From Novosphingobium sp. Rr 2-17 (lineage in GTDB: Bacteria; Pseudomonadota; Alphaproteobacteria; Sphingomonadales; Sphingomonadaceae), in assembly GCF_000272475.1 (NCBI RefSeq), contig NZ_AKFJ01000019.1, positions 1 through 40,242 of the forward strand: a DNA stretch of 40,242 nucleotides, given 5' to 3'. The stretch's first letter is position 1, and each line of letters starts with the position of its first letter. The notes under the pieces were generated by a model. The model ran no database searches. It was not told the origin of the DNA and was given only the letters and a program-made list of their open reading frames with translations. Below, one piece after another: positions 32,124 through 40,157 of this stretch. A program made the position numbers and the translations under genes.

Positions 32124-33398
32124 ATGAGCGTGGCCTGCGATCAACTCACCGAAGCCGCTTCCGCTGGGGTCGCCCCGGCGCTGCGTGCGGTCGATTGCGT
32201 GGCCAACGAGATGGCTGCGGGCGCTTTCGGGCGGCTGTTCGGCGCGGGCGGGGCGATGGCGCCGGTGCTGACGATCCTGCTCACGCTTTACATCATCTTT
32301 TTCGCCTATTCGCTGCTGACCGGCCGTTCTGGTCTGGGCATTTCGGCGCTGACGCCGCGCATGCTGCGTCTGGGCGTCGTGCTCACTTTTGCCACGAGTT
32401 GGATCGCCTACCAAAGCGTGGTGTGGAACCTCGCCGTCGGTGCGCCGGACTGGATCGCCGGGGTGCTGATTGGCGCCAAGGGTTCGGCGACGCAGATTTT
32501 CGGAGAGCGGATCGACATCGTCTTTTCCGCTATCAACGATATTTCCGAGGCTACCAAGCCGGTCGCCGCGGCCACCCAGGAAGGCGGCGCGCCTGCCGCT
32601 GGCGGTGCGGCTGCAGCCGGCGGCGCGGTCGCGGCCAAGGGCGCAGAGGGGCTGTTTACGCCGGGAAGCGTCATGTGGATGGGTGCGCTGTTGCTGCTGC
32701 TGGGCACCGTCGGCGTGCTGCTGACCGCGCGTATCGCGCTGGCGGTGCTGCTGGCGCTGGGGCCGATCTTCGTCGTCATGGGCTTGTTCGGTGCGACGCG
32801 CGGCCTCACCGCCGGATGGTTGCGCGGGGTCGTCTTGACCGCCGTGACCCCGCTGTTCGTGGTGCTGGGCGGTGGGATCACCCTGGAACTGCTGGTGCCG
32901 ATCATCAACGGCCTGGTCGAAGGTTCGCAGACGGGCGAGATCGACGGGCGCGGCGCTATGGCGCTGTTTCTGGTCGCTGCGGTCCACGTCGCACTGATGG
33001 TCATGATCGTCAAAGTCGCGGGCACGATGGTGGCCGGATGGCAGGTGTTCGGGCTGGGGGCGAGCGACAAGCGCGCGAACGCAGGCTCAACTTCGTCCTC
33101 TACCGTTGTCGAAGCATCGTCCACATCATCGGCCGCCGCCCCTACGTCCGCCGGGCGGACCCAGGCCGCCGTGCTCGCCGCGCAGGCCGCTGCGCCCGTG
33201 GCCGCCGCGACTGGACCGGACGCTGCGGCGTCATCGCGATCGATCACCCAACGCAGCGTGACCACACAAGTCGTCGGCGGCGGGCTCGAACCGATCCGCG
33301 CGGGCGGCGGTGAGGCGCGCGCCAAGGGCGTCGGCAGCCGCTTCCGCAGCGCCTCAAACGATACCGGTCGTCTTGCGACCAAGGAGAAGACACGATGA
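32124..33398 (+). CDS. virB6: VirB6/TrbL-type polytopic channel protein
   Basis: An inner-membrane T4SS protein that forms part of the translocation channel. It has about 424 residues from the ATG at 32124, 4 bp after the virB4 stop (the frame opens earlier but without a ribosome-binding site). There are five to six hydrophobic helices (APVLTILLTLYIIFFAYSLL, GALLLLLGTVGVLLTARIAL). The central loop has a Gly/Ala-rich insert, and the C-terminal ~110 residues form a Ser/Thr/Ala-rich tail likely in the cytoplasm or periplasm. The tail is unusual and could be flexible. Confidence 0.88.
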   Translation: MSVACDQLTEAASAGVAPALRAVDCVANEMAAGAFGRLFGAGGAMAPVLTILLTLYIIFFAYSLLTGRSGLGISALTPRMLRLGVVLTFATSWIAYQSVVWNLAVGAPDWIAGVLIGAKGSATQIFGERIDIVFSAINDISEATKPVAAATQEGGAPAAGGAAAAGGAVAAKGAEGLFTPGSVMWMGALLLLLGTVGVLLTARIALAVLLALGPIFVVMGLFGATRGLTAGWLRGVVLTAVTPLFVVLGGGITLELLVPIINGLVEGSQTGEIDGRGAMALFLVAAVHVALMVMIVKVAGTMVAGWQVFGLGASDKRANAGSTSSSTVVEASSTSSAAAPTSAGRTQAAVLAAQAAAPVAAATGPDAAASSRSITQRSVTTQVVGGGLEPIRAGGGEARAKGVGSRFRSASNDTGRLATKEKTR

Positions 33399-34201
33399 TC
33401 GCAACCCCGGCCCGCGCCTTGCTGTGCGCGGCAGCCCTGCTGGCGCTGCCTTCGATGGTCCATGCGGCGGACGAACGCCTGGTGGTCCATCCCTTTAGCG
33501 ACAACGAAGTCGTCCGCATCGATGGCAGAACCGGAGTGCAGGCAACGATCGCTTTCGGCGCCAACGAAGCGATCGAGAACGTTGCGGTGGGCGATTCGCA
33601 GACCTGGCAGATCACGCCGAACAAGCGCGCTGACTTGCTGTTCGTAAAGCCGCTGGAAGCCGGCGCGCGCACCAACATGACGGTGGTTACCAACCGCCAC
33701 ACCTATTTCTTCGACCTCGTCGCCTCGTCTAAGGCGCGTCCGCTCTACATGCTGCGCTTCACCTACAAGGATGTGCCGGCCAAGCCCGTTCCGGGGCAAA
33801 TTCCGGGCGCTGCGGCTCCTGCCCTGGCCGCCCTCGATCCGGCGGAGGCTGCCCTGGCCGCTGGTGAACCGCTGGCAAAGCCGGTCGATCCCGCCGCGCT
33901 CAACTATGGCTGGAAGCGCAGCGGCTCGCCCAAGCTGTTGCCCGCGCGCGTTTATGACGACGGCAGTTCCACGTACCTGACCTGGCCGACCAAGGGCGAA
34001 GTCCCTGCGATCCTGATCCAGAACGAGAAGGGCGAGGAAGGCCCGGTGAACTACGCGGTCAACGGCGACACCATCATGCTGTCGGACGTGCCCGCCAAGA
34101 TCATCCTGCGCTCAGGCAAGGCCAGTGCAATGCTGGAATACACCCGTCCCGTCGCGGCGGTCGCCGCCAACACGCCTGTCCCGGCTGCAAAGGTAAACTG
34201 A
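33395..34201 (+). CDS. virB9: VirB9 outer-membrane core protein
   Basis: The T4SS outer-membrane core subunit (CagX/TrbG). The protein is 268 residues with signal peptide LLCAAALLALPSMVHAADERL. The N-terminal domain is followed by an Ala/Pro-rich linker (~135-170) and the C-terminal beta domain (YGWKRSGSPKLLPARVYDDG). The ATG overlaps the virB6 stop (ATGA). Its usual partner VirB7 is not visible as an annotated frame. Confidence 0.92.
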   Translation: MIATPARALLCAAALLALPSMVHAADERLVVHPFSDNEVVRIDGRTGVQATIAFGANEAIENVAVGDSQTWQITPNKRADLLFVKPLEAGARTNMTVVTNRHTYFFDLVASSKARPLYMLRFTYKDVPAKPVPGQIPGAAAPALAALDPAEAALAAGEPLAKPVDPAALNYGWKRSGSPKLLPARVYDDGSSTYLTWPTKGEVPAILIQNEKGEEGPVNYAVNGDTIMLSDVPAKIILRSGKASAMLEYTRPVAAVAANTPVPAAKVN

Positions 34202-34204
34202 TCC

Positions 34205-35284
34205 ATGGCGCCCAATTCCACCTTGCGTGAACGCCTGACCGACAAAGCCGCCACCGATCCGCGCGACGGCGCCGGTGCCGAAGTCATCGACCTCGCCACC
34301 CGCAGCGTCCTGCCGCAAGTCAGCCAGCGCAAAAAGGGCGACAGCTTGGGCCTGGCTGCCGGTGTCCTGATCGTCGCGGCGCTGGGCGGCTTGACGCTGT
34401 GGTCGATGGATGACGCGCGCAACGGCCCGGTGGTGACGCCCAGCCCGGCGCCACTGCCGCAACCCAGCGCTGCTCCGGCGCCGGCAACCGCGGCTTCTTC
34501 CAGCGCCGCGCAGCCCGCTGTGACGCCCGCGCCGTTGCCCGCGCCCGCACCAGCTCCAGTTCTGGCCGCCATGCCCGGCGCCAACCCCGCCGCTGCGCCC
34601 CAGGCCAACCGCTACGCCAACCCCACCGTCGTCTACGACATCGGCACTGGCGCCGCCGTCGCGCTGGCTGGCCCTGCGGGCGACATCAAGGGCGGCTCGC
34701 CCAACGACGAGTTTGCCGCACGCGTGGGTGGCACAGGCTCGACTGCTTCGGCGGCGCGCTCGTTCGATCCCGCCACCACCGTCACCCAGGGCACGCTTAT
34801 CCCTGCAGTGTTGGAAACCGCGATCGACACCGACGTGCCCGGCTACGTGCGCGCGATCGTCTCCACCGACGTGCGCAGCTTTGACGGCAAGACCGTGCTC
34901 ATCCCGCGTTCCTCGCGCCTGATCGGCCAGTACAAGAGCGGCATGACATCGGGCCAGAAGCGCGCCTACGTGATCTGGTCGCGCCTGATCCGGCCCGATG
35001 GCGTGTCGGTGAACCTGGGTTCGCCCGCCATCGCCTTCGGTGGCGAGACGGGTCTTGCCGGCAAGGTCAACAACCACTTCTTCGAACGCTTCGGCTCGGC
35101 CCTGTTGATGTCAGTGGTAAGCACGCTGTCGACGCTTGCGTCGAGCGGGTCCAACGTGATCGTCAATTCCGGCTCGTCGTCGATGTCCTCCAGCTCGCAA
35201 GTCGGCCCCACCATCCGCGTGCGCCAGGGCGAGCCGATCCGCGTGTTCACGGCCAAGGACCTCGATTTCGGCAAGGTCCAGTGA
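34205..35284 (+). CDS. virB10: VirB10 core scaffold protein
   Basis: VirB10 spans both membranes and relays energy to the outer-membrane channel. The protein is 359 residues. One N-terminal transmembrane helix (LGLAAGVLIVAALGGLTLW) is followed by a Pro/Ala-rich periplasmic arm (~75-145) and the TrbI beta domain (GTLIPAVLETAIDTDVPG, LIPRSSRLIGQYKSGM, RFGSALLMS). The ATG lies 3 bp after the virB9 stop. Confidence 0.94.
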   Translation: MAPNSTLRERLTDKAATDPRDGAGAEVIDLATRSVLPQVSQRKKGDSLGLAAGVLIVAALGGLTLWSMDDARNGPVVTPSPAPLPQPSAAPAPATAASSSAAQPAVTPAPLPAPAPAPVLAAMPGANPAAAPQANRYANPTVVYDIGTGAAVALAGPAGDIKGGSPNDEFAARVGGTGSTASAARSFDPATTVTQGTLIPAVLETAIDTDVPGYVRAIVSTDVRSFDGKTVLIPRSSRLIGQYKSGMTSGQKRAYVIWSRLIRPDGVSVNLGSPAIAFGGETGLAGKVNNHFFERFGSALLMSVVSTLSTLASSGSNVIVNSGSSSMSSSSQVGPTIRVRQGEPIRVFTAKDLDFGKVQ

Positions 35285-35285
35285 C

Positions 35286-36323
35286 GTGGCTGGGGTACTC
35301 AGTCTTGCCAGCGTGATCGACGCGCTGCCTCCTGTCGTGACGATGCCACGCAGCGTCTATCTCGACGCTTACCTTGCGCCTTTACGCCCTTGGCTGGACC
35401 GTGAGACGGTGACCGAAATCCTCGTCAACCGTCCCGGTGAGATCTGGGTGGAGGATGCCGAGCAAGGCGGGATGAGCCGGGTGCCGCTGCCGGCGATGGA
35501 CGACAAGCTGCTCCAGCGCTTGGCCGAACAAGTCGCGCGGATCAGCCACCAGGGTATCAACCGTGAACATCCGATCCTCTCGGCGACGCTTCCAGGCGAT
35601 GCCGGACCGAACGGGCAGGAACGCACCGGCGCGCGCATCCAGCTCGTAGGCCCGCCCGCGACGCGCAGCCATTGGGCGATGGCGATCCGTCGCCATCGCC
35701 TGCTGGACCTGCCGCTCGACGCTTACGATCGCGGCCCGATCAAGGCCCCGGTCGAAACGCCTAGCCCCGATCCGATGGCGCAGCCGATCGCCTATCTGCG
35801 CGATGCGATCCACCGCCGCCGCACGATCCTGATCTCGGGCGGCACCTCGACCGGCAAGACCACCTTTCTCAACGCGATGCTGTCGGAAATCCCGCCGCAC
35901 GAACGCGTAGTGACGGTGGAAGATACTGCGGAACTCAAGCTGCCGGGCGATAACGGCGTCGGCCTGATCGCGGTGAAGGGCGAGTTGGGCGAGGCGAAAG
36001 TCACTGCCAACGACTTGCTCCAGGCGGCGCTGCGTCTGCGCCCCGACCGCATCGTCCTGGGTGAGTTGCGCGGCACCGAGACGGTGAGCTTCCTGCGCGC
36101 GATCAACACTGGCCACCCCGGCTCGTTTTCCACCGTCCACGCCAACTCGCCGCGCGGCGCGCTCGACCAGATTGCGCTCATGGCGATGCAGACCGGTATC
36201 GGCCTGACCCGCGCCGAAACTCTGGAATATGCCGCCTCGGTCATCGACGTAGTGGTCCAGCTCGACCGCGTCGACGGCAAGCGCGGCATCTCCGCCATTG
36301 CGCGGAGTGTCGAGCTGGTTTGA
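35286..36323 (+). CDS. virB11: VirB11 secretion ATPase
   Basis: A hexameric RecA-like ATPase powering pilus assembly and substrate translocation. The protein is 345 residues, starting from GTG one base after the virB10 stop. Walker A is ISGGTSTGKTTFLNA near residue 187, followed by an Asp box VVTVEDTAEL. Walker B is RIVLGELRGTE near 255, and the His box is PGSFSTVHANSPRGAL near 280. It ends the operon. A bidirectional terminator lies downstream. Confidence 0.94.
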   Translation: MAGVLSLASVIDALPPVVTMPRSVYLDAYLAPLRPWLDRETVTEILVNRPGEIWVEDAEQGGMSRVPLPAMDDKLLQRLAEQVARISHQGINREHPILSATLPGDAGPNGQERTGARIQLVGPPATRSHWAMAIRRHRLLDLPLDAYDRGPIKAPVETPSPDPMAQPIAYLRDAIHRRRTILISGGTSTGKTTFLNAMLSEIPPHERVVTVEDTAELKLPGDNGVGLIAVKGELGEAKVTANDLLQAALRLRPDRIVLGELRGTETVSFLRAINTGHPGSFSTVHANSPRGALDQIALMAMQTGIGLTRAETLEYAASVIDVVVQLDRVDGKRGISAIARSVELV

Positions 36324-36393
36324 TCCTCGGCCCCGCTGCTGGATACGCATACCCCACTCGTCATCAACTCAGTTGATTGAGCGCGTCGCGGAC

Positions 36394-36500
36394 CTAGGCA
36401 TTTGCGGTTGTGATGAGTCTTCGCATGGTCGCGGTGATGGCGGCGATGGGGATTAGTTCGCGAGCTCCGCTATAATCGAACCGGCCAGCTTGGAACGTGG
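36394..36500 (-). other. Possible C-terminal gene relic
   Basis: On the minus strand a short open stretch reads FQAGRFDYSGARELIPIAA and ends with TAG at 36394-36396, with no start or body upstream because the terminator interrupts it. It looks like the tail of a lost gene, perhaps a transposase, but I cannot name it. Confidence 0.25.
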
Positions 36501-36504
36501 GCAC

Positions 36505-36546
36505 AAAAAAAGGGGGGATCGGACAGGCGCCGATCCCCCCTTTTTT
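36505..36546. terminator. Bidirectional terminator between virB11 and cytochrome b gene
   Basis: GGGGGGATCGG (36512-36522) pairs with CCGATCCCCCC (36530-36540), flanked by seven A on the left and six T on the right. It therefore acts as an intrinsic terminator in both directions, ending the virB operon and the convergent cytochrome gene. Confidence 0.9.
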
Positions 36547-36558
36547 GCTTAGCTCAGG

Positions 36559-37365
36559 TCACTCTTTCTCTTCAGGAAAGCGACCGATGCCCATGCGGGC
36601 GAACTGCGGTTCGCGGTCAATGATCTGGTGCTTGAGCGCGCCGGCGATGTGCAGGACGAGGACCAACACGGTCAGCCAGGCACCGACGCCATGCCATTCG
36701 GCGATTTCGTCGTGCAGCGTTTCCAGCGGTTCTACGCCACCGGGCTCCTTGCCGATGTTCGCGAGCGGCATGATCTGCGGCATCGGGATGATCCACCAGA
36801 TCTTCGGCGCGGGCGGACCCTTGGCGCCCGGACCCATCGGCGGCGGACCGCCAGCACCAGCAGCAGCGGGGGCTCCACCAGGAGCAGCTCCTGGAGGCGG
36901 GCCGGCCTTGGCCATCGCTTCGGCACGCGCCTTGGCTCCGGCGGAGCCTTCCGGCGGGTGAGCCGAAAGGATTGCCCAGCCGGTCAGCGGCATCAGCAGC
37001 ATCGCGGCGTAGAGGAGGAAGTGCGCGAAGTGGGCCGTGTGCCGCTCCCACGATTTCATGTGCGCGGGGTAGGCCGGCGGCTCGTGCAGGAGGCGCCAGA
37101 CGATGCGCAGGACGGTCAACGCCAGCACCGTGATGCCCGCCGACATGTGCGAGACCAGGATCAGGCCGTAGATCCAGCGGTTCTGCGGCTTGTGCGTGAA
37201 CTCGGCGCCGAAGTCCCAGTTGAAGAAGCCCAGGACCAGGTTGTAGAGGATGAAGAATGCGATCGCCCAGTGCAGCCATATGGCGACGCGGGTGTAACGC
37301 GCATTGCGGGGTAGCGGGAAACTCCCCCGCGTTTCCCGCGTGGATACCGGTATGGTGTCTGTCAC
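36559..37365 (-). CDS. Cytochrome b561-type membrane protein
   Basis: A diheme b-type electron carrier in the inner membrane, about 268 residues from the GTG at 37365, which has GGAG about 9 bp upstream. The frame opens earlier to 37470, but that extension lacks a good site. Haem-ligand histidines are likely in AIWLHWAIAF, LVSHMSAGI, TAHFAHFLLY and LVLVLHIAGALKH. Four transmembrane helices are visible. Between helices 3 and 4 a ~60-residue Gly/Pro/Ala-rich insert faces one side of the membrane, not usual for this family. It probably links quinol or superoxide to another electron carrier. Its partner is not obvious. Confidence 0.85.
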   Translation of the reverse strand: MTDTIPVSTRETRGSFPLPRNARYTRVAIWLHWAIAFFILYNLVLGFFNWDFGAEFTHKPQNRWIYGLILVSHMSAGITVLALTVLRIVWRLLHEPPAYPAHMKSWERHTAHFAHFLLYAAMLLMPLTGWAILSAHPPEGSAGAKARAEAMAKAGPPPGAAPGGAPAAAGAGGPPPMGPGAKGPPAPKIWWIIPMPQIMPLANIGKEPGGVEPLETLHDEIAEWHGVGAWLTVLVLVLHIAGALKHQIIDREPQFARMGIGRFPEEKE

Positions 37366-37759
37366 GTTTCGTTGCTCCGAAATTTTGTCATGGTGATGGC
37401 CGCAGTGGCGCATTTCTATGCGTATCGGCCCCGTCCCGACATCTGCTTGCTGCGGCAGTTCTGCCGACAAGTCCAGCCCGAGCGAGGCAAATCTAGTTTG
37501 AAGACCTTGCGAACGCGGCTGCCTTGTACCCAGCCATCGTCGCTATGAGCGAAGCCCCTTCCTCCCTTAACGTCTTTGTACTAGACAGTCATCATTGTAC
37601 GAAATAGTCAATAGAAAACCAGGTGTGGGGGTAGGGCCGCGAATCGGAAGTGTCGGATGAGGTTCGTGTTGTGCAAAGGCCTTTGGTCGGCTGCCGCGGC
37701 TTATCTCACAACCACCCCCTCCTGAAATAGCTGTCATTTTATAATAAGGATCGAGATCG
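37366..37759. other. Divergent regulatory region of cytochrome b and FAH genes
   Basis: About 390 bp that must hold promoters for two divergent genes. It includes a 16-bp tandem repeat (37576 and 37595) and a perfect -10 TATAAT at 37740-37745, 14 bp before the FAH start, preceded by CTGTCAT at 37731. No gene is visible. Confidence 0.55.
37576..37610 (+). promoter_or_regulatory. Tandem TTGTAC...AGTCA repeats
   Basis: TTGTACTAGACAGTCA and TTGTACGAAATAGTCA, starting 19 bp apart with 13 of 16 bases the same. The left copy holds a TGTACTAGACA near-palindrome. The pattern resembles operators of TetR-type regulators, but no regulator gene is adjacent. Confidence 0.45.
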
Positions 37760-38614
37760 ATGAAACTTGCCCGATTTACCCGCAATGGCCAGACCAGCCT
37801 TGGCAAGGTGGTTGGCGATCGCGTCGTCGATCTCAGCGCCGTCGCCCCAGACTGCGGCCATTCAATGCGCCGTTTTCTAGAGCAGTTCGACACTCTGCGC
37901 CCTGCCGCCGAGGCCGCCAGCGAGCCCTCCTACGCGCTGGACGAAGTGACGCTCGAGGCACCCGTTGGCGATGCCAGCAAGTACCTGGCGATTGGCATGA
38001 ACTACCAGTCGCACGCTGACGAGGCAGCAGCGGCAGGCGTGACCATGCCCAAGACCCAGATCTGGTTCAACAAACAGGTCAGCTCGATCACCGGTCCCTA
38101 CCACGATGTCGAGGTGCCCAAGGCCGGCCCCGACATGGTGGATTACGAAGCGGAAATGGGCGTCGTCATCGGCAAGCGCTGCCGCCACGTCGCGCGCGAA
38201 GACGTGCGCTCGGTGATCGCGGGCTACCTGGTCTGCAACGACGTTACCGCGCGTGACTGGCAGTTCCGTTCACCCACCTACACGCTGGGCAAGTCGTTCG
38301 ACACCCACGGCCCGATCGGCCCCTGGATCACCACTGACGACGAAATCGCCGATCCGCACGCGCTGATGCTCAAGCTCGAACTCAACGGCGAAGTGCGCCA
38401 GGAAGAATCGACCGGCGGCATGCTCTACAACATCTTCGACCAGATCGAGTACATCTCGAAGGTCATGACCCTGGAGCCTGGCGACGTGATCGCCACCGGC
38501 ACTCCGGCCGGCGTCGGTATCGCCGCCAGCCGCTTCATGAAGGAAGGCGACGTCGTGCGCGTCTCGGTTGAAGGCTTGGGCTACATTGAGAACCGCTTCG
38601 TCAACGAAGTCTAA
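37760..38614 (+). CDS. Fumarylacetoacetate hydrolase family protein
   Basis: A 284-residue member of the FAH superfamily, which cleaves or isomerises beta-diketo and 2-keto acids using a divalent metal. The metal ligands are likely the Glu/Asp residues in VDYEAEMGVVIGKR. Family signatures also include IGMNYQSHADEA, CNDVTARDWQ, GKSFDTHGPIGPW and the closing GDVIATGTPAGVG. Acylpyruvase, 2-keto-4-pentenoate hydratase-like or 2,4-diketo-sugar hydrolase activity is possible. The substrate cannot be read from the sequence. The ATG has AAGGA about 10 bp upstream. A hairpin follows. Confidence 0.9.
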   Translation: MKLARFTRNGQTSLGKVVGDRVVDLSAVAPDCGHSMRRFLEQFDTLRPAAEAASEPSYALDEVTLEAPVGDASKYLAIGMNYQSHADEAAAAGVTMPKTQIWFNKQVSSITGPYHDVEVPKAGPDMVDYEAEMGVVIGKRCRHVAREDVRSVIAGYLVCNDVTARDWQFRSPTYTLGKSFDTHGPIGPWITTDDEIADPHALMLKLELNGEVRQEESTGGMLYNIFDQIEYISKVMTLEPGDVIATGTPAGVGIAASRFMKEGDVVRVSVEGLGYIENRFVNEV

Positions 38615-38655
38615 TACGGCGGGCTGAAAGGCTCAGTCTAATACAATTGAATACC

Positions 38656-38683
38656 ACAGGCCGGGTTGCCAAGCCCGGCCTGT
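38656..38683 (+). terminator. Hairpin after FAH-family gene
   Basis: A perfect 10-bp stem ACAGGCCGGG/CCCGGCCTGT with an 8-nt loop, 42 bp after the stop codon. It is followed by TTGGC rather than a T-run, so it is probably a terminator or mRNA end structure. Confidence 0.6.
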
Positions 38684-38878
38684 TGGCAAATGGAGTTTTA
38701 GAGTTCGTCGCTCGAACGTTGCCAACCCCTCAAGCCAAGTTACGTGCCCATGGCTCCACGTCACCGATTTGTTTGCGTCTTGCCGAAAAGTTATTGGTTC
38801 ATGGCGGGGAAACGGACTTTGCTACAAATCGAAACTATCGACGTCCGATGTCGGCTCCGTCATCCTGGGAGAATACAA

Positions 38879-39289
38879 ATGACCAAGTCTCGCAATCGCA
38901 TCCTGATGCTAGGCGGCATGGTGGCCGGTCTTGGTCTGATGGCCGCCCCAGTTCTTGCCCACCACTCGTTCGCCGCTTACGATATGAAGACGCTGAAAAC
39001 CGCGTCAGGCACGCTCAAGGAATTCCGCTGGGGCGCCCCGCATTCCTCGATGGTCCTGATCTACAAGGACAAAGGCAAGGACGCACAGATGTCGATCGTC
39101 AGCGGCAGCCCGCTGATGTTCTCCAAGAAGGGCTTTGCCCCGCGCGACTTTAAGCGCGGCGATAAGGTGAAGGTGGTGTATCACCCCAATGCCAACGGCG
39201 CGCCGGGTGGCGCCCTTGCCGGGCTGACCTTGTCTGATGGCCGCACCTTCTCGGACGACGAGGCCGAGCGCGCCGCACCGCCGAAGTAA
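38879..39289 (+). CDS. Small exported DUF6152-like protein
   Basis: A 136-residue protein from the ATG at 38879 (GGGAG about 9 bp upstream). The frame opens earlier without gene signals. The signal peptide LMLGGMVAGLGLMAAPVLA ends before a HHSFAAYD segment. The mature ~110 residues (TASGTLKEFRWGAPHSSMV, GFAPRDFKRGDKVKVVYHP) match the exported DUF6152 type, a small beta-barrel-like fold of unknown role that often accompanies xenobiotic or redox genes in sphingomonads. The paired His residues near the mature N-terminus suggest metal binding, but this is a guess. Confidence 0.75.
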   Translation: MTKSRNRILMLGGMVAGLGLMAAPVLAHHSFAAYDMKTLKTASGTLKEFRWGAPHSSMVLIYKDKGKDAQMSIVSGSPLMFSKKGFAPRDFKRGDKVKVVYHPNANGAPGGALAGLTLSDGRTFSDDEAERAAPPK

Positions 39290-39533
39290 GCGGGCATACA
39301 GGGGGAGCGCGATGGACGCACTGCACACAGTTCGGCGCACCGGGAGCCGCCTGGCAGTTCCAGGTGCGCCGTCTGGGCCGGCGACGCGCCACGCGCGGCA
39401 TCGGGCAGATCCCATGCTTTTCCTGCATACCTGTCATAACTGGCGAGCCGCGTATCGTAGTGTAAGCTTTGCCGGTGGGCCGCTCGAGCGAGCCTGCAGC
39501 GCCGGCCTGAAATTTTTACGGGAGAGTAAGGAC

Positions 39534-40157
39534 ATGCGTTTTCAAGGTTCCAGCATTCGATGGGGCGTAATCGGCGCCTTGGCGACGACGATCGCCATCG
39601 CCAGCCCCGCCGCGGCCCACAACACCCCGCAGGAAGAGGCCAACAAGAAGGTCGTGCTCGACTTCTATTCGGCCCTTAACGACGCCGACGCAGCCGGCAC
39701 CACGGCTCAGCAGGCCGCCAGCATCATCACCAAGTACATCGCTCCCAACTACATGCAGCACTCCGAGGCGTTCAACGCGATGCCCGGCACCGGTACAGCG
39801 CGCGACAAGCTGATCGCCCGCTTCCAGGGGATGCCGGCGATGAAGGGCCCGCCGATGCCGCGGCCCAAGACCGAACAAGTCATGGCGCAGGGCGATCGGG
39901 TCATGCTGCTGACCAGCCGTCAGTTGCCCAGTCCGTCGGGTGCACCCAAGACGGCGTTTATCTTCAACATGTTCCGCGTTGAGGGCGGGCAGTTGGTCGA
40001 GCATTGGGACGTGATGCCCGCCGAAATGACGGGTCCGCCTCCGGGTGGTGCCGGCGCGCCGCCGCAGGGTCCGGGCGGTCCGCCTCCTGGCGCCCCACCA
40101 GCCGGCATGCCCGCAGGCGCACCCCCTGCCGGGTTCACGCCTCCAGGAGCCAATTGA
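39534..40157 (+). CDS. Exported SnoaL/NTF2-like protein with Pro/Gly-rich tail
   Basis: A 207-residue protein from the ATG at 39534, preceded by GGGAGAGTAAGG. The signal peptide ends at ASPAAAHNT. Residues ~30-155 form a SnoaL/NTF2-like cone fold (KKVVLDFYSALNDADA, YIAPNYMQHSEAF, FNMFRVEGGQLVEHWDVMP). The last ~40 residues are a Pro/Gly/Ala-rich tail (GAPPQGPGGPPPGAPPAG). Such proteins are often carriers or enzymes on small hydrophobic molecules. The frame runs in-phase up to 39312 (ATG after GGGGGAG), which would add 74 residues and bury the signal peptide, so I reject that start. The tail resembles the insert of the nearby cytochrome b. Confidence 0.82.
   Translation: MRFQGSSIRWGVIGALATTIAIASPAAAHNTPQEEANKKVVLDFYSALNDADAAGTTAQQAASIITKYIAPNYMQHSEAFNAMPGTGTARDKLIARFQGMPAMKGPPMPRPKTEQVMAQGDRVMLLTSRQLPSPSGAPKTAFIFNMFRVEGGQLVEHWDVMPAEMTGPPPGGAGAPPQGPGGPPPGAPPAGMPAGAPPAGFTPPGAN

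Noticed and set aside
37731..37748. CTGTCAT before the FAH gene as a PHO box
   Set aside because: The second half (TAATAAG) does not match and overlaps the -10 hexamer.
39431..39448. PHO-box-like half-site CTGTCATAACTGGCGAG
   Set aside because: Only one 7-mer matches; the second half does not resemble CTGTCAT.
39312..39533. Earlier ATG start (39312) with strong GGGGGAG for the SnoaL-like gene
   Set aside because: It would put 74 residues of Arg-rich sequence before a clear signal peptide that begins at 39534.
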